From Periplaneta americana (Eukaryota; Arthropoda; Insecta; Blattodea; Blattidae), in NCBI RefSeq assembly GCF_040183065.1, contig NC_091117.1, positions 104,806,001-104,870,000 on the forward strand: DNA of 64,000 bases, in the 5' to 3' direction. The notes below the pieces were generated by a model that worked only from the letters and a program-made list of their open reading frames with translations, searched no databases and was not told where the DNA came from. Every line of letters starts with the position of its first letter. Position 1 is the first letter of the stretch. This document shows, one piece after another, positions 22,197 through 35,322 of the stretch. The position numbers and the translations under genes were made by a program.

Positions 22197-22215
22197 GTTG
22201 TTATTATTTTTTTTA
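22160..22215. repeat. (TTA)n/T-rich simple repeat
   Basis: ATT units followed by a T-rich run. It lies at the junction between the 3' end of the LINE and a segment also found, inverted, at 56930-57460. Confidence 0.9.
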
Positions 22216-22368
22216 TTTTTTTTTTAATAATATGTAGTTTATCACATACAAAATGTTGTACTCAATACTGTAAATTTTGAACAGTACTTTCTACATAATA
22301 TTATAATTCTATTGAAACACTGTGATACGTTTAATGACATTGTGTGTACATTATAATATAGGCCTATA

Positions 22369-22624
22369 ATTGAGGGGCTCACAACCAGAGTGGACCAAGT
22401 CCATCAGTGGTCAGTTTGTGGATTAATACAATCTCGTATGAAGAAAACTTAGATTTATTCATTGCCATAACAAACAAAGTCCATAACTCATTTGTTACTC
22501 CACAGAGGGCAGCATTTCCTATGGAAAGTGAAGGTTGCTAAGTGTGAGCCAGGAACTTTAAGACTCAAATATCTCAGAACTATTCCAGATGGACTTGGTC
22601 CACTCTCGTTGTGAACCCCTCAAT
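22369..22624. mobile_element. 256-bp MITE (TA target duplication)
   Basis: The ends ATTGAGGGGCTCACAACCAG and, inverted, ATTGAGGGGTTCACAACGAG are flanked by TA at 22367-22368 and 22625-22626. The terminal repeat extends about 35 bp (GAGTGGACCAAGTCCATC). The paralogous segment at 57010-57060 (minus sense) has the uninterrupted site GGCCTATATGTCTC, so the empty site is visible in the same window. There is no coding sequence. A Tc1/mariner-type MITE is inferred from TA and size. Confidence 0.85.
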
Positions 22625-22734
22625 TATGTCTGTATATTATTTATACATTACATGAACATTTATTCCAGCTTGTTTCCATGCAAATTGCTAATCGCTTCAC
22701 AACAGTGTCTCTGTTTGGCGCATAATAAAAACTT

Positions 22735-23165
22735 GGCTTGAGGATATTTCATTCATTCATAGTGTTGTGTCTAAAGGCAGATCTTTCACCGCAATCCCAG
22801 CATTCTCCTATCTTCCCTATTTTCTGCCTTCCTCTTAATCTCCACATACGATGCACATATCTTAATGACTGTCATCTGATATCTTCTTCTGCCCCAAACT
22901 CTTCTCCCATTCACCATTCCTTCCAGTGGATCCTTCAGTAGGCAGTTTCTTCTTAGCCTTTTTCTCTTCTGATCAGTTTCAGCATCATTTTTTCTTCATT
23001 CGCTCTTTAAAACACAATTTCACTTCTTATTTTGTCTGTCCATTGAACACGCTCCATTCTTCTCCATACCCATATTAACATTCCAAATGCTTCCAGTCGT
23101 TTATCTTCACTTCGTCGTAATGTCCATGTTTCTGTTCCATACATTCCCACAATCCACACAAAAGT
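22735..23165 (-). mobile_element. RTE-like LINE 3' fragment
   Basis: The reverse complement matches the C-terminal coding end of the element at 6130-8216: GAAACATGGACATTACGACG and CGACTGGAAGCATTTGGAAT, then a GGACTGGAATGCTGGGATTG-like end and the TGAATGAATGA terminus at 22748. It is truncated by a break near 23165 and frameshifted. About 550 bp beyond its 3' end is also shared with the plus-strand copy at 56608-57390. Confidence 0.82.
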
Positions 23166-23650
23166 TTGTAAAATCTATAGTTGTCACCAGGATATGAGTG
23201 ACGTCACTAATACCTTGAATCGTATTCTCGCAATATTGTTTAGTACTCAGGCACTCAAGAAAACGATGTTAAAGATTGTCCTCTTCCTTGCAATAAGTAG
23301 ACTATAGAAAGATGTTCGTGCTAACATGTTATTGTAGGATATTGTTTAATATTAGTGGGTTATATTATATCACTGACCACTCGGAACGATACGTATTACT
23401 GCTGAAAGGTCAAAACATTATTTCATGGATTTTCCAAATCCGTTTCCAATTATACAGAGGGAAACGACAAACAAATTTAAGAGTCAGAAAAATTCTATAG
23501 TTGTAAATATATCTACATGCGACAGAAGGTATGGTATTTTTTGGTAGGCCTATATTTATAACTCAGTTCCTGTTTCAGAGTCTGTATTTGTGGTGAATGA
23601 CTGGGCAGATATTGTAAATCTGGTGGATTTTCTTTGCTGGCTATGGGTAT
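23166..23650. other. No gene recognised
   Basis: AT-rich unique-looking DNA. A TAGGCCTA octamer lies at 23545-23552. No terminal repeats, polymerase III boxes or convincing coding sequence. Confidence 0.4.
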
Positions 23651-24025
23651 TCATTTAGAGAAAAACTTGAAGGAGAAGTCATCTGCATTTCCTTGAAAGT
23701 GAAGAAGATTTCGGTGAATAAGGGGACTGGCTGTTTTAGTATACAGTTCATACCCCTTATTCTCCTCGAAATTTTGAGAGTTAACTGATCTCTTGGAGCG
23801 CCAAAGACTTGTCAGTTCCACAAACCTAACCTTTAACAAAATGCAATTTCTTGCAGATAGAACTGGAGTGGGTATAATTTTCGCCATATACCATGCCTTC
23901 GACAGAGCACATATGTTGACATAATATGCTGGCTTCACCAAATCGACAAATGGAAATTTGTGTGTAGACAATACCTGACGAATGATATTAGTAATAAAAT
24001 TCCAACTACGGTCTTTTAGGGACAT
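23651..24025 (-). pseudogene. Probable LINE RT C-terminal fragment
   Basis: 124 open codons contain VNICALSKAWYMAKIIPTPV, followed by LTSLWRSKR. This resembles the post-RT block of some LINE ORF2 proteins (xxLSKxWYxAxxxPxP...FLWRG). There is no YADD or endonuclease motif in the fragment and no 3' tail. Assignment to a clade is not possible. Confidence 0.42.
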
Positions 24026-24100
24026 CCCGACACGCTAAGGAAAAATGTTAATTTTGAGGTGAATTTATAAAAAATGTATTCTAATTTTTCCTCTAATATA

Positions 24101-25572
24101 CAGGGTGTTTAAAAAATACGGTGCATAATTTCAGGTATGTATTTCCCACATGTAGACAATCAAAATAGTTCATTACAACATGTGTCCGGAAATGCTTCAT
24201 TTCCGAGTTATGGCCTTCACAACATTGAAATTCACCGGAACGTTTTTCTTTCCGCAGGTCATTGTCATTACAGAAGATGTTCAAAATGTCCACCTCCTGC
24301 TTGAATACAGACCTCACATCGATGTCTCATTGACCTGCGAACACTATCCCAAACTCCAGGAGTATTGCATATGTCCTCAGAACATGCCACAATTCGATTC
24401 CGAAGGGATTCCAAATCAGGCACCGGAGACGAATAAACCAATGATTTTAAATGGCCCCACAAGTAGAAATCGAGAGGGTTCAAATCAGGTGAGCGTGGAG
24501 GCCAAGCAATTGGGCCACCCCTACCTATCCATCGATCAGGAAACCTTCGATCCAAGTACCGGCGAGCCGTATGACTGAAGTGTGCAGGAGCGCCATCATG
24601 CAAGAAGTGAATGTGTTGACGATTGATCAGTGGAGTGTCTTCTAAAACATGAGGTATGGTGTTTTCCAGGAAGTTTGTGTACGCCTGCCCCGTAAGTCTG
24701 TTTACAAGTACATGGGGTCCAACTAATCGATCACCAATGATACCGGCCCACATGTTGAGGGAGAACCGCACCTGGTGATGAGATGGAACAGTTGCACGTG
24801 GGTTTTCATACGCTCATACATGCTGATTGTGGAAGTTTGTTATGCCATCTCGTGTGAACTGTGCTTCATCTGTAAATAATACTAAGGCAGGAAAGTTCAG
24901 ATTTACACCACACTGCTGCAAGAACTACTGACAGAACCTAACTCGTGCAGGGTAATCTGCTGGTAACAGGGCCTGTACACGTTGCAAATGATAAGGATAC
25001 AATTGATGCTCTTTCAACAGTCTCCAGACAGTCGTATGAGGAACATTGACTTGCAACGCTACCCTTCGTGTGCTGATAGAAGGAGTCATGTTCTCAGCCT
25101 CCAGAATCTCCTCCTGTACTTCTGGAGTTGTAGATCTTGGTCGTCCCCTTCCCAAACCAGGAGAGTTAAATTTTCCATACTCGCACAGACGGTAATGGAG
25201 ACGTACAAATGTCTTCCGATCTGGACATTGTCGCTGTGGGTACCTCTCCTGGTACAAACGACGAGCCAGCGCAGCATTGCCGTCCACCTTACCGTACATT
25301 AAGTGTATCTCTGCCAGCTCTTGATTTGAATACATGTCGCACAGTCTAACGCCTACACGACACTGAATGTAACCTTCGCCTCGGAATGAAGTGTCAGAGT
25401 GCCCTTTTAATGTCTCCTTTGACGGCAACGACCTGCGGAAAGAAAAACGTTCCGGTGAATTTCAATGTTGTGAAGGTAAAGCATTTCCGGACACATGTAA
25501 TGAACTATTTTGATTGTCTACATGTGGGAAATACATACCTGAAATTATGCCCCGTATTTTTGAAACACCCTG
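24101..25572 (-). mobile_element. Nearly intact mariner-like element with ~150-bp terminal repeats
   Basis: The ends CAGGGTGTTTAAAAAATACG (24101) and, inverted, CAGGGTGTTTCAAAAATACG (25572) extend as inverted repeats of about 150 bp (inner part ACCGGAACGTTTTTCTTTCC). TA flanks on each side (24099-24100, 25573-25574). The 1472-bp element carries one transposase frame on the minus strand. Long terminal repeats of this kind are unusual for classic mariner, whose ends are about 30 bp, but are shared with 12002-12867 and 31494-32283. Confidence 0.93.
24268..25428 (-). pseudogene. mariner-like (DUF4817-type) transposase with two in-frame stops
   Basis: A single frame of about 387 codons is interrupted only by TAG near 24925 and TGA near 24815. 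The N-terminus has SNQELAEIHLMYGKVDGNAA and RRLYQERYPQRQCPDRKTFV (DUF4817-type helix-turn-helix). A second helix-turn-helix follows (ISTRRVALQVNVPHTTVWRL). The catalytic domain has LFTDEAQFTRDG (first Asp), HFLHDGAPAHFSHTARRYLD (second Asp), AWPPRSPDLNPLDFYLWGHL (third Asp) and the typical C-terminus CIQAGGGHFEHLL. All three acidic residues are present, with 36 residues between the second and third. Two point nonsense changes in an otherwise continuous frame imply a young death. The start was chosen as the first Met of the open stretch. Confidence 0.9.
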
Positions 25573-25799
25573 TATATGGACATGCTTTTTTGTGCATTTC
25601 ATATATCTGATGCCAATATGACCATTTGTATCACTGTATTAAAAGAAATACAAATTGGTGTCGAAGTTTCGACTTCTCTCATAATGGGGAAGCTTTCGAC
25701 ACAGTATTACAAACATAGGAAACACTTTAAAACCCAGCATTTACAAAACAATTCTTACTCCTGCAATATTTCTAAATTTGGCGTTGGTTACATGTGAAT

Positions 25800-26255
25800 T
25801 TTTCATCGGTGCCATTTTTCACACATGCCTTGTGAAATAATTTTGGTATTCACTAACACACTGAATACAAAGTTCCCTAGCATTGTCATCCTAGTAATAC
25901 CCACTACACGTGGCACAATTGGTTTTTTTAGATTGTCCGAATTGTTTGATGAACTAGCTTCTTCCCCCTACACGCCGAGCATTAGACGGCTTCTTTGTGT
26001 GGGAAAGCCTAACTTCTTTTTGTTGTTTAGTCCCCTTCAGCTGTTTCCTATAGTTTTCAAACATTATTAATCTGAGTCTTGCAGGTTTATTACTCTTTTG
26101 CCACCAGATGGAAGTGTTAGTAGCGGAACTGGCGACAGTTCTTCAAAGAAAGTATCAGTAGGTGAAGAATTAGGCAAGCTTAAATGTCCTTGTGCAGATG
26201 ATGTTTGTGGTGTTTTTTGGAAGAGTGTTAATGTCTTCTTCAACGCGAATTTCAC
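25800..26255 (-). pseudogene. Probable pogo transposase C-terminal remnant
   Basis: The minus strand gives a Pro/Ser/Thr-rich stretch (SLPNSSPTDTFFEELSPVPL), frame breaks, then TNCATCSGYY, DDNARELCIQCVSEYQNYF and TRHV. These fit the C-terminal PHD-like finger of insect pogo transposases (CxxC...WIQCxxCxxWFHExC), as in the copies at 17740-17868 and 52950-53100. The catalytic core is missing. Confidence 0.42.
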
Positions 26256-27418
26256 ATCAATTTTTTACTAAAACCAGCTCGTACTCAAACATATCATCCT
26301 GCAGTGCGCCAGGATTTCAATTCTCTTACGTCGTTAATTGTTAATTCATATATACTTTAGAATCAAGGTAAAGGATATGCCAATTATTTAATCTTTCATG
26401 TTTGTATCGAGACTTATGCTTTTTCCTATTTTCCCGATATAAATGAAAGTTAAAATATAAAGTTTAATTAAATCGGTTCAATGAAAGATGAGTAGCTTCA
26501 TACATGCAGGCAGATACACAGAGAATAACAGATAGACGGAAAAAGTGGCACTAAAAACTATGAAGGATTGCGAACTCTCCGAAGACGAAAAACACAAAAA
26601 TTGTGATAGAGACAGCCTCCCAGAAGGACCACAAGCGAAATCAGGTAGAGCTCGATACATGTCGAGACCTCCCCAGAACACAGTGTCGACCTCTCCCCGA
26701 GGTAGACCTTCATTCAAAATATAGCAGCACACTCGAAACAAATTTAATTGTTTGAGGGTAATCACTAATCACTTTGACGTCTTTATTGACCTGTAATATA
26801 TATATTACAGATCAATAAAGATATATATATATATATATACAATAATAATTTGTGCATCTCTAATATCACGCAAATCCAGTCAAAATACAATAAGCTAAAG
26901 ATGGTATATTATATTTCATGACCGAAAAGAAAATTGTATCTCACATTCATTTTGTTTATTGCCTTCTGTGAACGTAAAAAACAAGTTGAAGTCACGAGAT
27001 TCACTTACACAGACATTAAAAACACAGTCAGTACAGATCTCATGTAGTTCGACTTTTTCATTAGGAACAGCGCTCGCAATGACTACTTTTCTTAAAAGTG
27101 TCGAGATCTCCCAACATGACCCTGTTTCATATTAGTTTGAGCAAGGTAATTGAAAAAAGTAACTCCTCGAATTCTAATGGACAGTTGAATTCTAAGCCAG
27201 CTACGAAGTGGAGTAATGTCTTCTTTTTCAATGTATATGGTCTTCGTTTTCCTTTAATTTAATTGAGCTCCCGTGTCTTGACTGTATTGTTGTATACAAT
27301 GATACATTCTTGCCAATATAGTTGCACCAGCTGTGTCTGTAGTAATCATATTATGTATTCATGTAAGTGTAGCTACTTATGTCACTTTTGTCTCTCTTTC
27401 TTGCTGCTTGTAACGTTT
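26256..27418. other. No gene recognised
   Basis: Apart from the palindrome at 26779, this stretch holds AT-rich DNA with a slightly GC-richer block near 26600-26720. Short open stretches have no family resemblance. Confidence 0.35.
26779..26823. repeat. Short palindrome
   Basis: CTTTATTGACCTGTAATATA and its inverse TATATTACAGATCAATAAAG meet at the centre to form a 44-bp near-perfect palindrome. An (AT)n run of about 20 bp follows immediately. Confidence 0.85.
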
Positions 27419-27426
27419 GTTATGAG

Positions 27427-29622
<2,196 letters not shown>

Positions 29623-29766
29623 GTTATGAGCAACATTCAGACAGTTGTATCTTATATCTCCATACTTATTGAAAATTGGACACTTGCTTATATGAATTTT
29701 TTTACTCAGAACAGACTATATTACCACTCCCTGAAATATTTACTATTCCTCCTGAATCGTCTTGCA

Positions 29767-29767
<1 letters not shown>

Positions 29768-29841
<74 letters not shown>
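29768..29841. repeat. (TTA)n microsatellite
   Basis: About 24 uninterrupted ATT/TTA units. No retroelement tail was recognised beside it. Confidence 0.97.
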
Positions 29842-30461
29842 GTATGCAGAAGTGAACGGAGAAAATGCTTGCCTGGGATGGATAAAACAGGCTAATGTGC
29901 TTTAAAATATAATCAGAAAGAAGGTATTATGTGGTTTATCTTAATTGTGGAATTAATTTATTTAGATCAGTGGGTGGCAAAGATTACGTCATAAAATGCA
30001 GCCGGCAATACACAGTAAAGTGACAGTAGGAGGGAGAAGACACTCAAACTCCTTAACATTGAACGAACAAGGGGATGGAGATCATGCCTTATACCTACGC
30101 CCTGTTTGTGTATTAAGGTGTTGATTTGCGATTCACGAAATACCACTGATTTAGATATTTATTTCTGTAATGAAAACTGTCAAACTTAACAAATACTATA
30201 TTACGCAAAAGTAAACCTGCAGAATTACTTTGAGAGGCATTTCAAGAACATTAGTTCGAACAATGTAGGAATATCAATTTCGAAATTGCTACAGCAGGTG
30301 GTATGAAATGAATACTTGTTGGAATGTGATTTGCCTATTTATTCGGAGTGCTGTACTACTTATGACGTTCGTAGCCAGATTAAGCCCGATTTGATTTTCT
30401 AAAAAAGTTCATACAGTAAAAATCGTGAATTTTTTCACATCTGTATAATATCTAAATAAAT
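29842..30461. other. No gene recognised
   Basis: About 600 bases without coding signal, terminal repeats or polymerase III boxes. Confidence 0.4.
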
Positions 30462-30780
30462 GAGCCACCGAGGTGGTCTAGTGGCTAGAGCGTTGAACTT
30501 ATAATCCTGTGGACCCGGGTTCAATCCCTGGTGTATCTCCGAATAATAACTTGTGTTGGACAAGCCCTCGTTCCAGATAACGCAGGGGTTTCCTCTGGGA
30601 TCTCCGGTTCCCCTGTGACATCCCAAAAAATCTCCATCATCCTCATCTCATCGTGGGTGTAGCGTAGACCAATCTCCAATGGCGCATCCTGGGCAACGAT
30701 TATGTCGGTAAATTGGTCTACATAACTGGCTTCATATGCGTGAATGACGAACAGTGAAGTATCCGCCATTAGTTAAATTA
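30462..30780 (+). repeat. tRNA-derived SINE, family D
   Basis: An A-box-like GGTCTAGTGGCTAGAG near 30475 and a box-B GGTTCAATCCC near 30518 are followed by a unique-type body (ACAAGCCCTCGTTCCAGATA, TCATCGTGGGTGTAGCGTAG) ending near 30770 in TTAGTTAAATTATAG. No other copy lies in the window, so repetitiveness is inferred from structure. Confidence 0.7.
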
Positions 30781-31004
30781 TAGGTCTATATGTGTGTATA
30801 CATATCTTTTTTTCGCTTAGGTTTTTTTTTTTTAGTTATAGACATTGTTTTGTGGTGTGCATAGGCTAATATCTGTGATGACAAACAAACCACATGTAAT
30901 TTTTCGTCTGTATTCAAGTCGTTGTTGATTTGTTTTGTATTCAGAGCCACATAATGACAGTTGCTATAACAAAATAAACACACAGCTTATGATTTTTCTT
31001 CTAG

Positions 31005-31489
31005 AGCAATTTTTAATCAGCGATTACCTAATAAATGGATAGGTCGTGAGGGACCGACATGCTGGCCTGCTTCGTTTTCCTGATCTCAGTCCATTGAATT
31101 TCTACTTATGGAGTCATTTAAAGGCAGTTGTGTATTCCAGACCTATTCATAACGTGCAAATTCTTCGCCAGCGACTAGAAGGATGTCAGCAGATATGGCA
31201 GACGCCTGGAAGGAGAGAGTAAGGTAGTCGAGTAAGTTGCGACGCTCAGAATCCTGTATTAGAGCTGATGGTTGCCATTTTGAGCACATAATGTAGAAGT
31301 TTCCTTATAAGAAGAAAGTATTTTAAGTTGTAAATTAAACCCTATCATCACAAATATTATGTACACCACAAACAATGACTGTAATTAATATACTAAGCGA
31401 ATTGATCATATGTTTATATGAACTTTTTACTTGTTTTCAGGTCCTCTCTAAATTCCCTAGAGCTTTCCCACATGTTTTGTTACACTCTG
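31005..31489 (+). pseudogene. mariner-like transposase C-terminal relic with right end
   Basis: The plus strand reads FNQRLPNKWIGREGPTCWPA, then after a slip FPDLSPLNFYLWSHLKAVVY, SRPIHNVQILRQRLEG and a final DGCHFEHIM. It is the third-Asp block and C-terminus of the same family as 24268-25428. The 5' part is absent. TTGTTACACTCTG followed by TA at 31490 looks like its right terminus, directly abutting the next element. Confidence 0.7.
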
Positions 31490-31493
31490 TATA

Positions 31494-32283
31494 CAGGGTA
31501 ATTTAGGACCTCCGCAACAAACTTTGGGGATCGATAGATCTCGCAATGAGGATCATTTTTCGTAAAACAACCCATGTTCTCCGGTGCCTCATGTAGGAGC
31601 TATGCAACATCGAAAAAAAGACAGGTTTTAGTGACATTTACAGTTAATTATGAAATGAATTATTCATTTATTTCTTCAAGTACTCTTGAGGAAAAGTTAG
31701 AAGTGTCCTGTCATTTTGCTGCCCCGTTTGAATGGAGAGCTCTTCGGAACATGCTTCCGCTGCTCATGGAGGATGTACCCTTCACGATGTGAGGGAACAT
31801 GTGATTCAACATAACGTCCCAACGCCTTCAACCTAGTTGTACGAGCACATCGGAACAACAACTAAGGGGAGCAATGGATAGGAAGAGCCTGACCTGTTGC
31901 GTGGCCAGCGTGATCACCCGACTTCATGCCCTTAATCTTTTTTTCTTTTGGGACATGTGAACTTACACCAGAGAACAACCGACTATGCGAGTATTAGCTG
32001 CTTTTGAGCAAATTCGACACAGGCAGATAACCACTGCTACGACGGTGTAATTAATGTAACCACATTCAGGGTAAACACTTTGAACACCTGTAACTTGTCA
32101 GCAAACATACTTGAAAAATAATTCATTTCATAATTGTTAATTTCACACTAAAACCTGTCTTTGTTTCGATGTCGCTTAGCTCCTAAATGAGCATCGGAGA
32201 ACATGGACGTTTTACGAAAAATGATCCTCATTGCGAGGTCTATCGATCTCCAGACTTTGTTGCAGAGGTCCTGAATCACCCTG
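31494..32283 (+). mobile_element. Short mariner-like element with ~170-bp terminal repeats
   Basis: CAGGGTAATTTAGGACCTCC (31494) pairs with the right end read inward from 32283 (CAGGGTGATTCAGGACCTCT). The arms continue for about 170 bp (CGCAATGAGGATCATTTTTC in both). TA lies on the left (31492-31493) and a mutated CATA on the right. Inside, broken plus-strand coding reads MLPLLMEDVPFTM near 31750 and the degraded WIGRxGPVAWPARSPD region near 31880. At 790 bp it is an internally deleted, dead relative of the elements at 12002 and 24101. Confidence 0.85.
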
Positions 32284-32289
32284 CATACT

Positions 32290-33655
32290 TAAAAGTAGCA
32301 AATAAAAATCGAAATTCTACGTAAGGTTTTAGAAATAAATTTCAGTGATTACTTGATTGTAAGTTCATTTAATGTTTTAAAATTCGTAAGCATCCTATGA
32401 TTACACCAAATATAAATAATTAATCAGTACTACTCCTGAGAAACTATACTGGGTTTCCCGCTTTGAGTCGATTAAGAAAGTAGTGGTGTTAAGCTTAGTG
32501 TTTACTAGAATTGAGAAAGACAGAAAGTCTGAAGAGTAATCTCAGGTGGATTGCCCACTAGAGAGCGCTGTTGGAATTCTGGAGAGTAAAAATCTCGAAA
32601 TTCTCTCAGAACCGTGCCCGCTTGAATCAACAGTGTTAACTTTTTGTGCGTTTACTGACAAAAGAGGTACTGTACGTCAAAAAATGGATGAACAACAATG
32701 TGTTGTTGTTGTCATGTACCAAGACTTCTATACTCTCAATAGGTTATCTCGTTTTTCATTAGCCAATCAAATAGCTATAAACGTAATCGCCTCAAATGAA
32801 AACATTACAAGAAATATAAACCAAGTGTGTACGCATCATGGAATAAAATAAATACGTTGAAAGTGTTTATTCCGTGTATATAAAAGCTGTACTTACACTT
32901 AACAATTCATCTGCTCTCAGTGTCTGCCGTCCGTTTTCGTCTGCTAGTTTCCAGGCTTGTGTTCACATACTAGATTCGTATAAAGAACCTAGTTTTGACT
33001 GTACAATCAACAATAAAATTTCACGTGGAACGTTACGTACGAACATTGCCACATATTCTTTGGTTCTTTTTATAATATTCAGCCCCTTTTTAATCGTGTT
33101 CTTGCCATGAAACTCATTGTAGAATTTTTCAGTATTATTGAAACTACTTAGCCATACTGGTGATGGCATGGTTAAACCTTCAAAAGAAAGAATAATGTAC
33201 TAAAATTTAAAGAGGGCCAAGATGGTGGTGTTTTGTTTTAAATGCATGTTTATAAAAAATCTAACGTTGATCTATTTTAATATATCATTCTAAGTTTGGA
33301 AAAATGGGCATGTACCGGTAATGAAATGTCAACAACACGTTCATTTACAATAATCATTATAACTCAACAATGAATTGTCACTGGAGGCTATTATGATTAA
33401 CCCACTGATTATGCCATAATGACAGAATGTCATAAATCGTTAATATAAAATCAATATAATAATATAACGAGAATTATAGTGAAAAAACATCACTGGTATC
33501 AGTCGTTAACCCTCCACCCCTTTGGTTTGCAACTATTAGTATAAGTAGCATGATTACAAAAGAAAGAAAATAATTTGTAGGTTAACATAGATGAATCTAA
33601 TTATACAAAGCTGGTATTAACATAGGCTACTTATATAGGCCTATGTGATTTATTT
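32290..33655. other. No gene recognised
   Basis: About 1.4 kb of mostly AT-rich DNA. Plus-strand open stretches at 32546-32851 and 32874-33110 show no recognisable family. If the THAP exon at 33664-33920 is real, the part below 33663 would be its intron. Confidence 0.35.
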
Positions 33656-33663
33656 AAACTTAC

Positions 33664-33920
33664 CTGTAGGCTTTAACATTCTCGGTCGTTTCGGCTTTAT
33701 TTTCATTCATGCTGCTCGGAAATTAGGAATAAAATCGTCATCTTTAAAATGGTCAGAGCATACTCTGCTTGTATCAAGATTGAATTTATCCTGTCTTTTG
33801 CACGCAATTACCCATTTTTTTTCTAATTCCTAAATCTTTAGGATTCGTAAAGAAAGATAACTCTTTATTTTCATCGTTAGAATTGTTGCATTTCGCAACA
33901 GCACATCTTTGACCTGGCAT
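33664..33920 (-). pseudogene. THAP-domain exon with consensus splice donor, frame damaged
   Basis: The minus strand from the ATG at 33920 reads MPGQRCAVAKCNNSNDENKE and LSFFTNPKDLGIRKK. After one extra base in an A8 run (33815-33822) it continues WVIACKRQDKFNLDTSR, VCSDHFKDDDFIPNF. This is a THAP zinc finger: C-x(4)-C near the start, the invariant Trp, then C-x2-H, with DHF. An in-frame TGA follows RAA. The exon ends CCTACAG at 33664, next to GTAAGT, a perfect donor. THAP domains bind DNA and occur in host regulators and P-element-type transposases. The A-run insertion could be an assembly error, but the TGA argues for a pseudogene. Confidence 0.6.
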
Positions 33921-34211
33921 AATGCACTCGAAACAACATAAACAAGAAAAAACACGAGATACTGCTTTGAAGCATTTGAGCTTTGGCGCGCTCAGCAATC
34001 TGTTGACGTTAGAGTCTCTCTCTTTTCCCCGTCAATCCCTCGCAAGCAAGCTCGATACTAATGCAACCTATGAGAAGTTTAGAAGCCTTGGTCATGTACA
34101 GAATTTTAAAACATAAAAAACAACCGCAGGAGGGAAAGTATTGGGTGAGAAACTGCGTTTATCGTCGACAAAGTATGGGTGCATACTCAACACTACTGGA
34201 TGAACGACTCT

Positions 34212-34590
34212 TAAGCCTTGGTTTCTCTGAACCGACGCATGCGACGTGCGAGATGCGAGGCCGCCGCTGCGAACCATCTTCGCAATGACGCTGCGAGGCT
34301 TGTGGTTTCTCAGGCTGCGAGATCGCGTGGATCAGTCGCTGAGCGCATGGTGGATCTCGTCACCTGTTTGCTAATGATGAAAGAGGAAGATAATGATGAA
34401 GAGGAAATGATCCTGTATTCTTTTTGGTGAAGACAGTGATATCTTCAAGAATATGAAAAGCGAGGGTGCTTACAATATTCTTGTAAACCGCCATCTGATT
34501 GATAGTGAAACAAAATTTAAAAGTTATTTTGGAGTCTCAAGGGATCTCTTCTATAGAATTTTGTATTTAATTAACCCATTAAAGCCCAAA
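34212..34590 (+). mobile_element. PIF/Harbinger-type element, left end and transposase start
   Basis: AAGCCTTGGTTTCTCTGAAC (34212) begins a CpG-rich end also found inverted at 39480-39499 (GTTCAGAAAAACCAAGGCTT) and near 38100. Downstream, near 34460, the plus strand reads GAYNILVNRHLIDSETKFKS, then YFGVSRDLFYRILYLINP, the N-terminal block of Harbinger transposases (FxNxLxxLRxxDxxxFxxYxRMSxxxFxxLLxxV). It is truncated near 34590, before the catalytic core. Confidence 0.65.
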
Positions 34591-35322
34591 TTATTTTTAT
34601 TTAAAAAACTAGAACAATGTATCTATTAAAAAAATTTAATCCATAAGATGTCAAGAATATATTTTGTTTCTTCTGCCGTGCACCAAGTAGTTGAATATCA
34701 CCCTGTCTATAAATAGACCTCTGGGCACTTATGATGTCTGCGTATTCATTTGCAATAAAGTAAATATATTTTTTGTATATTTAATGTATTGTAACCAGAA
34801 ATATTTACAACAATATAAATAAATTTATTTATGACGGTTTTAGTAATTAATGCAACAATACAATGCTGCACTTATTTTAGTAATATCTGTCTTTACCAAG
34901 TGTGGTAAGGCTCAAAGCATCTTTGACAGAGTGTTACATCACACTTCTTGCGAAATGTTACTGGTCTCCATTTACACCATTCCATCCGGCAGTGTTTCTG
35001 AGAGGTCGATTTACCATGAAATGACCTCTATTATCAAACCTCATATCAAATTTCACTCCTCGAGGTGATGAAATAGGGCGCTCCATTCTCTTGCAATTCG
35101 AAAACATCTTGAGATATTGAACAGCCAAGTATCATCGGATTCTAAGTAGGTCCAGGGAGTTCTCGTCCATGTATTTCTCTGTAGATAATCCAACCATTTA
35201 CTATATCCATAATCAACTTTCTGACCACTCTTTCCCACGGATTGAAGTGGCATATTTGCCTGCTAACCAGTTATCATGCTCCAATCAACCCATGTACTTA
35301 CTAGAGTTCTCTATGATCTGTT
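34591..35322. other. No gene recognised
   Basis: AT-rich DNA up to the SINE cluster. No motif recognised. Confidence 0.4.

Noticed and set aside
32546..33110. Two plus open stretches as small genes
   Set aside because: No family, no splice or start support, and average codon use of non-coding DNA.
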